Of a DNA stretch of 64,000 bases, positions 54,256 to 63,927 are shown in pieces. The stretch's first letter is position 1. Each line of letters begins with the position of its first letter. A program made the translations under genes and the position numbers. Under the pieces are notes generated by a model that saw nothing but the letters and a program-made list of their open reading frames with translations, was not told the origin of the DNA and did no database searches. This DNA is from Marinobacter sp. 2_MG-2023 (GTDB lineage Bacteria > Pseudomonadota > Gammaproteobacteria > Pseudomonadales > Oleiphilaceae): contig NZ_JAUOPH010000003.1 of the NCBI RefSeq assembly GCF_030546935.1, forward strand, positions 655,049-719,048, given 5' to 3'.

Positions 54256-55550
54256 GCTTTTCCTTCCGCTTCCTCAGAGCTGGATAGCTCTGGTGCTGGT
54301 TTACCGTTTTTCTCGATGGAGGCGATCATGCGATCGGCGAGCAGCATGGCGAACAGGACAGCAGTGATACCACCGACGAGCTTGCCGATGATGACAGCCA
54401 TGATCATGTCCGGTTTGTTGGCCGCGGTAAAACCAAGATGGTCACCAAAGGTGAACGCGGCACTGACGGCAAAGGCCGAGCAAAGAATCTTGCCGCGGCT
54501 ATCCATATCCTTCATCACCTGAAACATTGGAATGTTGTTGGCCAGAGTGGCAATCAGGCCGGTGGCGGCTGTCGTGTTTACGTTCAGCACACCACCCATC
54601 TTCAGCAATGGCTTCTCGAACCAGCGGGTCAGCAACAGAACCATGGGGTATGCACCCAAAAGAATAATGGCGATGGAGCCGATGACTTCGATCGCTCGCA
54701 TATCAACACCCGGCTCGTCGCCAGGCACCATGAATATCGGGTCCATGCCGGGAATCAGGGTAATGCCCAGAGTCTGCTTCAATACCGCAGCTGCAAGGCC
54801 GATTGTGATAAAGGCAACCAGGAATTTTGCAAAAATCGAAAAGCCGTTAATCATCTTTTCGGGCATGAACCATAACCCGGCGGCGATCAGAGCAGACACG
54901 ATTATTACCGGTATCAGATTCATGAAAATCAGCGGCATATTGAACTGTATCGCCTGGTCAGTGCCGGGTATAAGAACCGTTGACGCCATGGCGGCCAGCC
55001 CACCTGCAATACAACCGAGGGGGATAGTAACAATACCCGCCAGTACCCCGGACGCGAGGTAGGGGCGATCCTGTTCTTTAATGATGCCAACAGCAACGGG
55101 GATGGTGAATACAATAGTAGGGCCCATCATGGCCCCAAGAATCAGGCCAGCATACATCCAGGCGCCGTAATTAATGGCTCCATCCACGGCTGTGGCCATT
55201 TCTTTCGCCAGGAAGTATCCGCCCATGTCGTTAGCCAACAGGGTGGTAGCAAACATGGCCGGGTCGGCGCCAAGAAATGTGTAGATCGGAACAACGATTG
55301 GAGACAGTATTTTGGCCAGCACCGGCGCCATGGCGATAATACCAACCATAGCCAACGCAAGTGCGCCCATGGCCTGAAAACCCTCTTCAAACTCGTTACC
55401 GGCCCCTGAAATAGATCGACCAAAACCACGCAGGCCGATCTTTCCTAGAACCGGTTCCGACCCTCCAAATTGCATGAATATGCGATCCAGTGCGCCGATG
55501 ACCATAAAGGTCATCATGATATAAAGAATGATCTGGTTTAACGTTTCCAT
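54252..55550 (-). CDS. eutH: Ethanolamine transporter EutH
   Basis: A 432-residue inner-membrane protein with about ten helices, a little longer than E. coli EutH (408). ANDMGGYFLAKEMA, MGPTIVFTIPVAVGII and LATLANNIPMF are typical. It brings ethanolamine into the cell at low concentration or low pH. The ATG at 55550 has GGAG before it (GGAGAGCCGGTT); the frame extends eight codons further. It lies between eutG and eutA. Confidence 0.95.
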   Translation of the reverse strand: METLNQIILYIMMTFMVIGALDRIFMQFGGSEPVLGKIGLRGFGRSISGAGNEFEEGFQAMGALALAMVGIIAMAPVLAKILSPIVVPIYTFLGADPAMFATTLLANDMGGYFLAKEMATAVDGAINYGAWMYAGLILGAMMGPTIVFTIPVAVGIIKEQDRPYLASGVLAGIVTIPLGCIAGGLAAMASTVLIPGTDQAIQFNMPLIFMNLIPVIIVSALIAAGLWFMPEKMINGFSIFAKFLVAFITIGLAAAVLKQTLGITLIPGMDPIFMVPGDEPGVDMRAIEVIGSIAIILLGAYPMVLLLTRWFEKPLLKMGGVLNVNTTAATGLIATLANNIPMFQVMKDMDSRGKILCSAFAVSAAFTFGDHLGFTAANKPDMIMAVIIGKLVGGITAVLFAMLLADRMIASIEKNGKPAPELSSSEEAEGKA

Positions 55551-55584
55551 AACCGGCTCTCCAGCTTCTAGCAAAAGGGTTCAA

Positions 55585-56829
55585 TCACACTTTTTCTTTT
55601 TTTGTCACCTCTTCAAGCAATTGCACAATATCCGCTTCGGTAACATCTCTCGGGTTATCCCGGGCACACACGTCCTGGAGTGCTTCCGTCGCAATGGCGC
55701 TAAAGTCATCACGGTTAATACCGGTACCCGTAAGCTTCTCAGGTAACCCAATGTCGGAAAGCAGCTGCCTGACGGCATCAATGGACGCGATGCATTGCTC
55801 TCGTTCAGTCATTCCGGAATGGGTAACGCCCAGCATATGTGCGATGGCGGCATACTCTCGTTGGCAAACCAGAGCATTGAATCTCATGACGTAAGGGAGA
55901 AGAATCCCGTTGGCGATACCGTGGGCAAGGCGGTAGCGGGGTCCAATCTGATGAGATATTGCATGGACCAGGCCAAGCCCGGAATTACTGAAAGCAAGCC
56001 CCGCTTTGTAAGATGCAGTTGCCATGGTCAGCCGGGCGGCCCTGTCTCCCCCGTTACCCACTACGATAGGCAATGCCTCAGCAATACTTTGTATCGCGCA
56101 AATAGCCAATGCCTTTGCCAACGGATGGGAACTCCTCGCAGCGTAGGCTTCAATAGCGTGTGTCAGCGCATCAATACCGGTTGCAGCCGTTACCTTAGGC
56201 GGCAAACCAAGCATCAGGCCCGGGTCTACAATCGCGAGATCCGGCATCAGGTCCGCTTTTTTAATTACAAACTTGTGCAGCCTGTCAGCCCGCATGATCA
56301 CGCTGATATCGGTAACTTCAGACCCAGTGCCCGCGGTTGTTGGAACAGCACCCAGCCCCACGACGCGGCGACCGCTGAACCCCGGTTCTGCCAATTGATG
56401 CAGGCTGCTCTGGCTGCTCCCCGCCAGAGCTATGGCTTTGGCTGCATCCAGTGCTGAACCGCCACCGAAGCCCAGAACAAAGTCTGCTTCATTGCGGGTC
56501 AGCAATTCGGTGGCAGAAGCGACAACCGTTTCATCAGGTTCCTGAGTTATAGCGGGATAGATCGTGCATGCTATGCCTGCTCTCTCGAGGCTCCTTTCCA
56601 TGCTTCGCATCAGGCCCTTTTCATGGACCACACGATCCGCGACCACCAAGACATGAGTTACATCCAGCTTGCTGAGTATCTCGCCAATTTTGAGAATCGC
56701 ACCCTCACCCATCAAGGTCTGGCGCGGGGCGTTGAAATTGAACAGGCCATGGGGCGTCAGCTCGTCTACCGTACGGGTGACGATATCCTCAATTAGTTCG
56801 TTGTCCAGTGGCTGTTCTCCCAGATTCAT
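55585..56829 (-). CDS. eutG: Iron-containing alcohol dehydrogenase EutG
   Basis: A 414-residue iron-type dehydrogenase that reduces acetaldehyde to ethanol, regenerating NAD+ inside the compartment. NAD site FGGGSALDAAKAIAL (GGGS); metal ligands are in TGIDALTHAIEAYAA, HAISHQIGPRY and LAHGIANGILLP. The N-terminal helix EQPLDNELIEDIVTRTVDEL resembles an encapsulation peptide and precedes a linker. The start is taken at the ATG at 56829, next to the eutJ stop at 56831; the frame continues 12 codons upstream. Confidence 0.94.
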   Translation of the reverse strand: MNLGEQPLDNELIEDIVTRTVDELTPHGLFNFNAPRQTLMGEGAILKIGEILSKLDVTHVLVVADRVVHEKGLMRSMERSLERAGIACTIYPAITQEPDETVVASATELLTRNEADFVLGFGGGSALDAAKAIALAGSSQSSLHQLAEPGFSGRRVVGLGAVPTTAGTGSEVTDISVIMRADRLHKFVIKKADLMPDLAIVDPGLMLGLPPKVTAATGIDALTHAIEAYAARSSHPLAKALAICAIQSIAEALPIVVGNGGDRAARLTMATASYKAGLAFSNSGLGLVHAISHQIGPRYRLAHGIANGILLPYVMRFNALVCQREYAAIAHMLGVTHSGMTEREQCIASIDAVRQLLSDIGLPEKLTGTGINRDDFSAIATEALQDVCARDNPRDVTEADIVQLLEEVTKKEKV

Positions 56830-56830
56830 T

Positions 56831-57676
56831 TCATCCAACCCTCGCTTCTTGAGCCTGGAGAACATCCGAGTAGCTGGCGATTGCCAACGGCGTCAGATAA
56901 AGCGGGTGCGAAGGAAGTACTACCTCAACGCCTGGAAACTCGGCCGCAAACACCTCCAGAAACCCCGGCAACGCGCAGGAACCGCCGGTCAGATAAATGG
57001 CCGGTACCTTGTAGTCAGCAATATGGCCATGGACGATATCCGCCATTTTTGCAATGACGGGGGTCGCCAGTCTGCACAGTGCGAAATCTTTGGTGTTGCG
57101 TTTCATCTCTTCGGCTTCTTCATAAGGCATACCGAAATGCCCGGCAAGGGCCAGACTGATATGCCGTCCGCCAGTGGCGTCATCCATCGAGCAAACAACT
57201 TCCCCCTGTTCAATAATGGCGGTTCCTGTAGTTCCACCACCAATATCGACCACGGCTGCGTGATCAAGCTGCAGCAACTTCGCCACACTGCTTGGTTCAT
57301 CAATAACCCCTGCCACTTCAAGGCCGGCGGCTTCAATAACGTTGGTTGAAATGCGTGAATCCGTGCCTGGAGGGAAAGAAGTGGTGACCTGTTCAATATG
57401 AATACCCAGCTTTGCGCCCGCACGCCGAACCTGCTCCCGAACAATCTGGCTGGCACCAAAGAAATCGACGACAACGCCGTCGCGGACGACATTGGCCCAA
57501 TCCATAAAAGCTGCAAGCGGGTTACCGGCCCCATCCAATACAATCGTCTGAATGTCGGCGGTACCCAAGTCGACACCCACTCGGAATTCGCCCTGAAAGG
57601 GCTTGGCGGCGTCCTTGTTGATCAGGCCGGCAGTCGTCTTCAGTAATTTGTTAACGTCGGCCATTGTCCTGCTCAT
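56831..57676 (-). CDS. eutJ: Ethanolamine utilisation chaperone-like protein EutJ
   Basis: A 281-residue Hsp70/FtsA-fold protein, close to E. coli EutJ (278). ATP-binding segments are VGVDLGTADIQTIVLDG, VVDIGGGTTGTAII and YLTGGSCALPGF. Its role in the microcompartment is not well defined. The ATG at 57676 has AAGGAG upstream, while the open frame begins at 57739. It lies between eutE and eutG. Confidence 0.94.
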   Translation of the reverse strand: MSRTMADVNKLLKTTAGLINKDAAKPFQGEFRVGVDLGTADIQTIVLDGAGNPLAAFMDWANVVRDGVVVDFFGASQIVREQVRRAGAKLGIHIEQVTTSFPPGTDSRISTNVIEAAGLEVAGVIDEPSSVAKLLQLDHAAVVDIGGGTTGTAIIEQGEVVCSMDDATGGRHISLALAGHFGMPYEEAEEMKRNTKDFALCRLATPVIAKMADIVHGHIADYKVPAIYLTGGSCALPGFLEVFAAEFPGVEVVLPSHPLYLTPLAIASYSDVLQAQEARVG

Positions 57677-57689
57677 TTCGGTCTCCTTG

Positions 57690-59087
57690 TCATACGATTC
57701 GGAACGAATCCACCATGGTGCAGCGGCGCTTGCGCACAAATGTGCTGGCGTTAGTAACTCCCTCGCCAGTAGGTGTTGATATCGTCATGGAGGTCCACCC
57801 TTCTCCACCCGCACCCAGCCCGGCAATACAAGGGCCATTTTTTACAAACAGGCTGCAATTGATTTCCAGTGCCATGCGGGAAAGATTGTCGATATTCCGG
57901 GAGTGCATGGCTGCGGTATGCAGATTTCCGGACTCCAACTCCACTGCCCAATCGATAGCCTGGTCTGCGTCGCGGGCGCGTATCAGCGCAATAACCGGGA
58001 GCATCATTTCAGTTGTGGCAAACGCATGATCCCGCCCGGTTTCTGTAATAAGCAAACGAGTGCCAGCCGGTACACTGAAGCCTGCTGCTGCCGCGATCTT
58101 TTCCGCATCTCGCCCTACCCAATCCGGCTTCGGACGTGGGCTGGGGCCGGGGTAACCCGCTAAAACGAGCCTTGCCACAGCATCTGCCTGATCTGCATTG
58201 ATCTCAACGGCACCATGTCGGCACATGGCCTCTTTTAATTCGGTCGCAATAGACTCAACGGCAACAACTTCCTTCTCATCGACGCAGATGATGTTGTTAT
58301 CAAACGACGCACCCTGAACGATACTGATCGCCGCCCGTTCTATATCAGCGGTTTCATCCACTACAACAGGCGGGTTACCCGGTCCGGCCGCTATCAGGCG
58401 TTTGTCAGTGACTTTCCGCGCAGCATTCACCACCGCATCTCCACCCGTAATAGTGAGCAAGCGAATGCCGGGGAAGCTGAACAGCCGTGTGGCTGCTTCA
58501 ATTGAGGGTTCTTCAACACAAGTAACGAGGTTCGCAGGCCCCCCGGCACTCAATGAAGCACGATTGACCAACTGGATAGTGCGCTGGGAAACGGCTTTCG
58601 CTGCAGGGTGAGGTGAAAATACAACCGAATTACCGGCTGCGATCATACTGATCGCATTGTTTAAAATGGTTGCTGATGGGTTGGTAGAGGGAGTAACCGA
58701 TGCTATTACGCCCCAGGGTGCGTTTTCGATAAGTGACAACCCATGATCACCAGTAAGCGCCATCGGAACAACAGCTTCGACCCCAGGTGTTTTGTCGAGC
58801 ACCAGCTTGTGTTTGCGTATCTTGTCCTCTACCCGTCCGTATCCGGTCTCCTGAACGGCAAGCTGAGATAACTCCTGTACATGCTCGTGTCCCATGCGCC
58901 GAATAGCCGCAATGATCGCCTCTCGATGCGCCACCGACTTGACCTGTTTATGGGCACTCTGAGCGGCCGCTACGGCATCATCAAGCGTTCTGAATACGCC
59001 GTAGCTTTCACCGTCGCGCTGCGGCGAGTTCAGCTGCTCGATAACGCGGCGGACGATGGACTCAATCTGCTGTGCATCCATCTGCAT
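57690..59087 (-). CDS. eutE: CoA-acylating acetaldehyde dehydrogenase EutE
   Basis: A 465-residue enzyme converting acetaldehyde to acetyl-CoA with NAD+. The N-terminal helix DAQQIESIVRRVIEQL is an encapsulation-peptide-like segment. The catalytic Cys is in FDNNIICVDEKEVV, and ENAPWGVIASVTPSTNPSATILNNAI marks the nucleotide-binding part. Length is that of E. coli EutE (467). ATG at 59087 has GGGAGG upstream; the ATG two codons on is the alternative. Confidence 0.96.
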   Translation of the reverse strand: MQMDAQQIESIVRRVIEQLNSPQRDGESYGVFRTLDDAVAAAQSAHKQVKSVAHREAIIAAIRRMGHEHVQELSQLAVQETGYGRVEDKIRKHKLVLDKTPGVEAVVPMALTGDHGLSLIENAPWGVIASVTPSTNPSATILNNAISMIAAGNSVVFSPHPAAKAVSQRTIQLVNRASLSAGGPANLVTCVEEPSIEAATRLFSFPGIRLLTITGGDAVVNAARKVTDKRLIAAGPGNPPVVVDETADIERAAISIVQGASFDNNIICVDEKEVVAVESIATELKEAMCRHGAVEINADQADAVARLVLAGYPGPSPRPKPDWVGRDAEKIAAAAGFSVPAGTRLLITETGRDHAFATTEMMLPVIALIRARDADQAIDWAVELESGNLHTAAMHSRNIDNLSRMALEINCSLFVKNGPCIAGLGAGGEGWTSMTISTPTGEGVTNASTFVRKRRCTMVDSFRIV

Positions 59088-59140
59088 GTTCCCTCCCCCC
59101 GAGGCTGCCTCACCATTTATGACAGCCTGATAAAAGTGGC

Positions 59141-59446
59141 CTAGTACCGACGCTGGGACTTTTGAAACCAGGTTTCCGAGCCACCGGTAACTTCATCAAT
59201 AATGCCCACGACACTGAGATCGACAGGTGTATGGCCGCTACTGTCTACCGACATGCGAGCGGAGCTACCACCCACCACCAGCACCCATTCACCTTCCCCT
59301 GCGCCCAGCCGGTCAGCTGCCACCATCACTGGGCTCTCTTCGTTTCCGTCCTGATCGATAAACTTGACCAAGGCAAGCTTATCCATCCCCAAACGCTCGC
59401 TGCGGACAGTAGCAACGACTTGACCGATTACCTTTGCAAGTCTCAT
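59141..59446 (-). CDS. eutN: Pentameric shell vertex protein EutN
   Basis: A 101-residue EutN/CcmL-family protein that caps vertices of the microcompartment. It has the N-terminal MRLAKVIGQVVATVRSERL and the core VAADRLGAGEGEWVLVVGGSSAR typical of these vertex proteins, with VVGIIDEV near the end. Its start follows eutM2 by 31 bases. Confidence 0.96.
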   Translation of the reverse strand: MRLAKVIGQVVATVRSERLGMDKLALVKFIDQDGNEESPVMVAADRLGAGEGEWVLVVGGSSARMSVDSSGHTPVDLSVVGIIDEVTGGSETWFQKSQRRY

Positions 59447-59477
59447 GGGATAGCTTCCAAATCAGCAGGCATCAGCC

Positions 59478-59798
59478 TTATGCTTTCTTGCCCTGGTTAG
59501 GTTTTCCCGGTTCTACCCCTTTTCTCGGCGCAATCGGAAATATGGATTCCAGATCAGCGTGTGGTCGTGGGATGACATGAACCGCAATCAGCTCTCCGAG
59601 GCGCTGCGCTGCTGCCGCTCCTGCGTCCGTCGCAGCTTTACAGGCAGCCACATCACCTCTGACCAAAGCGGTCACGTAGCCATGGCCGATTTGTTCATAG
59701 CCAACCAGCTCAACCCTGGCGGCTTTTACCATGGCATCTGAGGCCTCTATCAAAGCCGTCAGACCTTTGGTTTCAATAATGCCTAGTGCTTCCATCAT
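59478..59798 (-). CDS. eutM: Hexameric BMC shell protein EutM, copy 2 (His pore)
   Basis: About 106 residues with one BMC domain, closely similar to the preceding eutM copy. The pore loop reads [16 protein letters not shown], so a His lies where EutM/PduA have Gly or Ser. The C-terminus is longer and basic ([17 protein letters not shown]). I start it at MMEALG (59798), preceded by GAGGG; an ATG at 59855 with AAGG nine bases upstream would add 19 residues and close the gap to the upstream gene. His at the pore may change metabolite passage. Confidence 0.93.
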   Translation of the reverse strand: MMEALGIIETKGLTALIEASDAMVKAARVELVGYEQIGHGYVTALVRGDVAACKAATDAGAAAAQRLGELIAVHVIPRPHADLESIFPIAPRKGVEPGKPNQGKKA

Positions 59799-59889
59799 GC
59801 TGGTACCCTCTAGCCTTTCGGCTTGTTCTGAAGCCTGCTTCCAGACTGCGTTCATCTGAATAAACCTTTTTCATTGTTGCCTGATTGCC

Positions 59890-60189
59890 TCAGGAATCGG
59901 ATAAAGGCTGCCCGGTAGGAGTAATCGGGAATATCGATTCCAGATCGCCGTGCGGACGCGGAATCACGTGCACAGCCACCAACTCACCCAATCTCTGTGC
60001 TGCTGCGGCACCGGCATCTGTGGCTGCCTTACAGGCAGCTACATCACCCCGAACCATCGCAGTGACAAGACCACTACCAATCTGTTTGTAACCAACAAGC
60101 TGAACTCTGGCCGCTTTTACCATTGCGTCAGAGGCCTCAATCAGGGCGGTCAGGCCCTTTGTTTCAATAATTCCAAGTGCTTCATTCAT
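59890..60189 (-). CDS. eutM: Hexameric BMC shell protein EutM, copy 1 (Ser pore)
   Basis: A 99-residue BMC-domain shell protein. The pore loop [16 protein letters not shown] gives the GSG pore of Pdu[17 protein letters not shown] near the C-terminus is typical. ATG with GAGGAGAA upstream. It follows eutD and precedes a near-identical copy, which looks like a tandem duplication. It should form the main facets of the compartment. Confidence 0.96.
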   Translation of the reverse strand: MNEALGIIETKGLTALIEASDAMVKAARVQLVGYKQIGSGLVTAMVRGDVAACKAATDAGAAAAQRLGELVAVHVIPRPHGDLESIFPITPTGQPLSDS

Positions 60190-60209
60190 GGTTAATTCTC
60201 CTCAGGGTG

Positions 60210-61196
60210 TCACTTCTCGTTGTTAACCAGGCATGACGCCACCATGGCGACGTCGACGATATCGTCGGCCGTACAACCCCGTGACAAGTCATGCATAGGT
60301 TTCGCTAAACCTTCCAACATCGGCCCCAGCGCTGTGTAATTAGCCATGCGCTGAGCAACCTTATAAGCAATATTTCCAGCATCAAGTGAGGGAAATATCA
60401 GAACATTTGCATTACCTTTCAATGGGCTGTCAGGCGCCTTCTTTTGAGCAACAGAGGGCACAACCGCTGCATCGAACTGCAGTTCGCCATCAATGACCAA
60501 CGAGGGAGCCCGGGTGTGCGTTAACTCAAAGGCCTCCATGATTTTTCTGGCTGCCGGATGCTGCGAACTGCCTTTGGTCGAAAATGACAGTAACGCGACC
60601 CGCGCCTGCTCACCCGTGAGCGCCTCAAAACTGCGTGCCGAATCAATGGCAATATCAGATAGCTGCTCGACTGTCGGCTCTGGAATAACCCCCGCATCTG
60701 CAAACAGCCGGATGTCGCTGCCATCGGCTGACGACATAAGGAAAAACGATGACACGGTTTTCTGTCCTCCAGCCGTTCCGATTACCCTGATGGCCGCCCG
60801 GATCACATCGCCACTGGTCGAGATGTTTCCTCCAATACAGATATCAGCATGCCCTTGCTTGACCATCATGGCGCCAAAAAACAGAGGCGCACTCATGGTT
60901 TCGCGGGCTTCCTCCCTATCCATCCCTTCGTTCTTATCGACGTACGCACTGACAAATGAGTCCATCCATTGAGAACGTGCAGGGTCCACAATCGAAAAAC
61001 AGGGCATCGCTACGCCCCTCTCATGTGCATAATCCCGAAGTTCAAACGGGTTACCCAGCAAAATGGGCTGAGCCAGGCCACGTTGATGTAGCTCGTTTGC
61101 CGCATGCAGCACCCGCTCATCAAGAGCATCGGGAAAAACAATGCGCTTCGGTGTTTCACGGCACGCATTCCGGCACTGCTCCATCACCTTATTCAT
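60210..61196 (-). CDS. eutD: Ethanolamine-associated phosphotransacetylase EutD
   Basis: A 328-residue PTA-type enzyme that converts acetyl-CoA to acetyl phosphate and frees CoA. Landmarks are [38 protein letters not shown] and [13 protein letters not shown]. It is the short EutD type without the N-terminal regulatory domain of Pta. Its ATG overlaps the eutT stop (ATGA). Confidence 0.95.
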   Translation of the reverse strand: MNKVMEQCRNACRETPKRIVFPDALDERVLHAANELHQRGLAQPILLGNPFELRDYAHERGVAMPCFSIVDPARSQWMDSFVSAYVDKNEGMDREEARETMSAPLFFGAMMVKQGHADICIGGNISTSGDVIRAAIRVIGTAGGQKTVSSFFLMSSADGSDIRLFADAGVIPEPTVEQLSDIAIDSARSFEALTGEQARVALLSFSTKGSSQHPAARKIMEAFELTHTRAPSLVIDGELQFDAAVVPSVAQKKAPDSPLKGNANVLIFPSLDAGNIAYKVAQRMANYTALGPMLEGLAKPMHDLSRGCTADDIVDVAMVASCLVNNEK

Positions 61197-62017
61197 GAAA
61201 TCACTCCAAGTTCAGGGAGTGATCCACTCGTTTCAACCACCAGAGTCATTAGCATCAATACGTAAAGTGCACTGCTTAGCCGATTGAGGCCCTGAACGAT
61301 ATCCGGCCGCGTAAGACCAAAACTGTCCGTCTGGAATGCTTTACAGGCCTCGACTTCTGCCTCACGGGCCATAGCCCTGAGCACGTTCAGCAGCGACACG
61401 TTGGCACCGTGCTTTAGTTCCGGAACTATGTGGTCGTGGCCAAGATACTTCAGAGGTTGGTGGGAAATCTGGTGAATGGTTTCGTCGTCCAGGTCTCCCA
61501 TACTGATATCGTCCTGAACTTCACCAGTAACTTCGCTTCGCAGGAGATTACCCATAAACGAACGCAGATCTGCCAACGAATGGCACAGCACCGGATATTT
61601 ATCGAAACTGACGGCAAACTGCGTCTGTACCCACACGGTCTGGGAAATCAGCGTATCCAACTTGCCACGCAGTGCGATTCGGGGATGGGTCTTGGGAACC
61701 AACTGTTCACCGTCTAACAGCGTCAGCAACTCGGTTTTCTTTTCGACGTGGCTGTGACAAATAGCACAACGATTACCGGGGCGGACGTTCGCGCTGGTGA
61801 GAGGGTGCACCGAGGCTTTCTGGCTTACGCCCGCGTCCGACTCGTCAGGCAGGAAAACCCGACCGTCATCACCGATATATTTGATGCGGATCTTGCGTTC
61901 GGCCAGCAGCTGGCTTGCAGACGGGGTAAGCCTGGCTCCCTGAGGCAGGTGTACTTCGCTGCCATGGGCTAGGCCATGCTCGGCTCGCAAACTGGCTTCT
62001 GTAATCCAGGATGGCAT
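61193..62017 (-). CDS. eutT: Cob(I)alamin adenosyltransferase EutT
   Basis: A 274-residue enzyme making adenosylcobalamin for EutBC. The metal-binding [27 protein letters not shown] region and [24 protein letters not shown] follow a short N-terminal winged portion. Length is near E. coli EutT (267). The ATG at 62017 has AGGGG eight bases upstream; the frame extends to a TTG at 62047. It follows eutQ and overlaps eutD. Confidence 0.94.
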   Translation of the reverse strand: MPSWITEASLRAEHGLAHGSEVHLPQGARLTPSASQLLAERKIRIKYIGDDGRVFLPDESDAGVSQKASVHPLTSANVRPGNRCAICHSHVEKKTELLTLLDGEQLVPKTHPRIALRGKLDTLISQTVWVQTQFAVSFDKYPVLCHSLADLRSFMGNLLRSEVTGEVQDDISMGDLDDETIHQISHQPLKYLGHDHIVPELKHGANVSLLNVLRAMAREAEVEACKAFQTDSFGLTRPDIVQGLNRLSSALYVLMLMTLVVETSGSLPELGVIS

Positions 62018-62031
62018 CGATACAACCCCTT

Positions 62032-62727
62032 TTATTGCGCTGACCAATCCGCTGGATAGGTCACATACACAAATCGCACTTTCCCGGGAGACCCAAATTC
62101 AATAGACGCACCCTTGGGTATGAAAAAGACGTCACCTGGCTTGCCGATGTGCGTCTTGTCACCACAAGTAATGTGCAGTTCGCCCTCAAGAACCACGTCG
62201 ATCTCGTCGTAATTCAGAGTCCAGGGAAAACTGCAGTTATCCCACTGCATATAGCCTGCCGCGATGGAGCTTTTGTCGTCGGGACCAATGACATCCGTCA
62301 GCCCTATGGGTTTGCCGCCTGCGCCGTCGAACTTACCGGGCTTCACGGAATTACCGCGCACAAGCACAACGCCATTGGGCGCTTTCTCGCGTTCACATGA
62401 AGGACCCGCGGCATCCTGGTGCTGTAGCTCCTTCAAGGCTTTCTCGATCAACTGGTCAAGCAGGCCGGAATTCTGGTGTGAAGCTGGCAGCTTTGCCCTG
62501 ACCGCTTTTTTGATAGCCTGCAGGCTATCCGGTTGGCCGCCCGTGCGAGAGGCACCGTCTTTATGCGGTTCGCTGCTGACCGCTACATCGATTATTTTGA
62601 CCCCGAGCTTCTTGGCAACATCACGGGCTTCTGGCGTAATAATCGTGCTTTTCGGGGAAACCTCCACCGAGGTCTGTCCGCTCTTGTGCAGCTCCTTTAT
62701 TTTTTCAGCCGTAAACAGAGATTTCAT
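62032..62727 (-). CDS. eutQ: Ethanolamine utilisation acetate kinase EutQ
   Basis: A 231-residue protein, the length of E. coli EutQ (233). The N-terminal half is a helical region (SLFTAEKIKELHKSGQ, TIITPEARDVAKKLGVKII, then LLDQLIEKALKELQH, which could be an internal targeting helix). The C-terminal half is a cupin (LNYDEIDVVLEGELHITCGD, GKPGDVFFIPKGASIEF). EutQ is reported to have acetate-kinase activity. It lies between eutP and eutT. Confidence 0.95.
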   Translation of the reverse strand: MKSLFTAEKIKELHKSGQTSVEVSPKSTIITPEARDVAKKLGVKIIDVAVSSEPHKDGASRTGGQPDSLQAIKKAVRAKLPASHQNSGLLDQLIEKALKELQHQDAAGPSCEREKAPNGVVLVRGNSVKPGKFDGAGGKPIGLTDVIGPDDKSSIAAGYMQWDNCSFPWTLNYDEIDVVLEGELHITCGDKTHIGKPGDVFFIPKGASIEFGSPGKVRFVYVTYPADWSAQ

Positions 62728-62751
62728 AACCCGGCCCCTATCAGATTCGTA

Positions 62752-63306
62752 TTAACATTCGTTATCGCCAACGCCTAGGCTTTCAGCGCACTCTTCGTTG
62801 GCACCTGTTTTGGTATCTGGTGTTTGCAAACTGATCAGAAAGGACCTCAAGGCAGCAACACCCTCACCCGTTGCTGTAGAAGTCAGAAAATACGGTGGCG
62901 AAATATTGTGATCCTGCATTACCCGGCAGGCCGTTTCTGCGTTGGCATCCGGTAAATCGATTTTGCTGACTACCCCGACAACCCGCTTGCCAGGGTAAAC
63001 TTGCAAAAGGCCCGGAGGCAGTGAGAAAGACGCACTATTTGCCGGCTGCAGATACACGATCGTGCTGATATCGGAAATAGTGGACAGCAGGGCCCCATAG
63101 TATGCGGGGCGGGAGGTGAACTCCCCCGGAGTATCTACAACATGACTGGGATGAAAAACAACAGCTTGTGTTTTCATAACCTGATCGCTGGATTCGAGCA
63201 GTGCCATCGTGAGTGCCGTTTTGCCGCTGCCGACATCACCCACCAGCACGAAGTTCGCCAGATCCGGATACAGAGACGTCCTATTCATGTCCGGGTTGCC
63301 TGACAT
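62752..63306 (-). CDS. eutP: EutP/PduV-type P-loop protein
   Basis: A 184-residue small GTPase-like protein with P-loop GDVGSGKT (23-30), PGEF (switch-II DxxG-like VVDTPGEF) and VSKIDLP (NKxD-like base recognition). It is longer than E. coli EutP (159), with a Cys/Glu-rich C-terminal tail. EutP has acetate-kinase activity and may link to shell-protein positioning. ATG at 63306 has AGGA upstream and overlaps eutS by 22 bases. Confidence 0.93.
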   Translation of the reverse strand: MSGNPDMNRTSLYPDLANFVLVGDVGSGKTALTMALLESSDQVMKTQAVVFHPSHVVDTPGEFTSRPAYYGALLSTISDISTIVYLQPANSASFSLPPGLLQVYPGKRVVGVVSKIDLPDANAETACRVMQDHNISPPYFLTSTATGEGVAALRSFLISLQTPDTKTGANEECAESLGVGDNEC

Positions 63307-63647
63307 ACCCTGTATCCTAATGACGACTCCAGCGTAGAAAGGATGGCGCCCAATGCTTCCTCGACTGACCCGATACTACCGGTAAGGACGAGCGCGCCCG
63401 AAAAGCGATCCAGAAAGCCTATTTTTACCGATGCAAACTTGGTTGCGACATCGCCGGCAATAATGGCCGTTTCGCCCGGCGTCAGGGTAAGAATACCAAT
63501 CGCTTCTGCATGCTCTACACCGACTTTCTGGCACAAATCCTCAGTGGGATTCGCGAGCAAATGCGCCAGGGTGACCTGCTTACCCGGGACATACTCTTGA
63601 ATAATGCGCTCAATGTCGGCTGAACTGCCAGAGCCACTCGCAGACAC
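63285..63647 (-). CDS. eutS: Shell protein EutS (permuted BMC hexamer)
   Basis: A 120-residue shell protein, slightly longer than E. coli EutS (111). After a short Ser/Gly-rich start, [23 protein letters not shown] and [42 protein letters not shown] are near-identical in pattern to EutS. It starts with a GTG at 63647. It is the first gene of the operon, as in enterics. Confidence 0.95.
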   Translation of the reverse strand: MSASGSGSSADIERIIQEYVPGKQVTLAHLLANPTEDLCQKVGVEHAEAIGILTLTPGETAIIAGDVATKFASVKIGFLDRFSGALVLTGSIGSVEEALGAILSTLESSLGYRVCQATRT

Positions 63648-63673
63648 TATAAAATGCCCCGCTTGTCATGGTG

Positions 63674-63696
63674 CTTGAGCGTTCAATTCGCTCAAG
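63674..63696. promoter_or_regulatory. Inverted repeat in the eut operon leader
   Basis: Perfect eight-base arms CTTGAGCG and CGCTCAAG around a seven-base loop, 27 bases before the eutS start. It lies in the leader or promoter region and may be a regulator site or an mRNA hairpin. The rest of 63697-63875 is AT-rich with no gene seen; no clear promoter could be assigned. Confidence 0.55.
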
Positions 63697-63875
63697 GTAA
63701 AACCTGAACATAGGCTTATCCTAGTCTACGACCGGTTAATTACCAGCCATCGGAAAAGCAACTTGTCTGGAATTTGATACTGGTCAATATATCGTTTTGG
63801 ATAGCAAGTTCTTTTGGGAACAGAGGAAACGAGAAAATCTCGGAAGGAAAATTACGGGTTTACGCAGAGCAAAAA

Positions 63876-63901
63876 AAAGGACCGCATTTCTGCAGTCCTT
63901 T
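63876..63901 (-). terminator. Terminator of tRNA-Lys transcript
   Basis: On the minus strand AAAGGACTGCA and TGCGGTCCTTT pair around a four-base loop and are followed by further T residues (plus-strand AAAAAAAA at 63871-63878). It lies 27 bases after the tRNA. Confidence 0.85.
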
Positions 63902-63927
63902 AAGCTAAAACTTTTCATGCTTTAATA

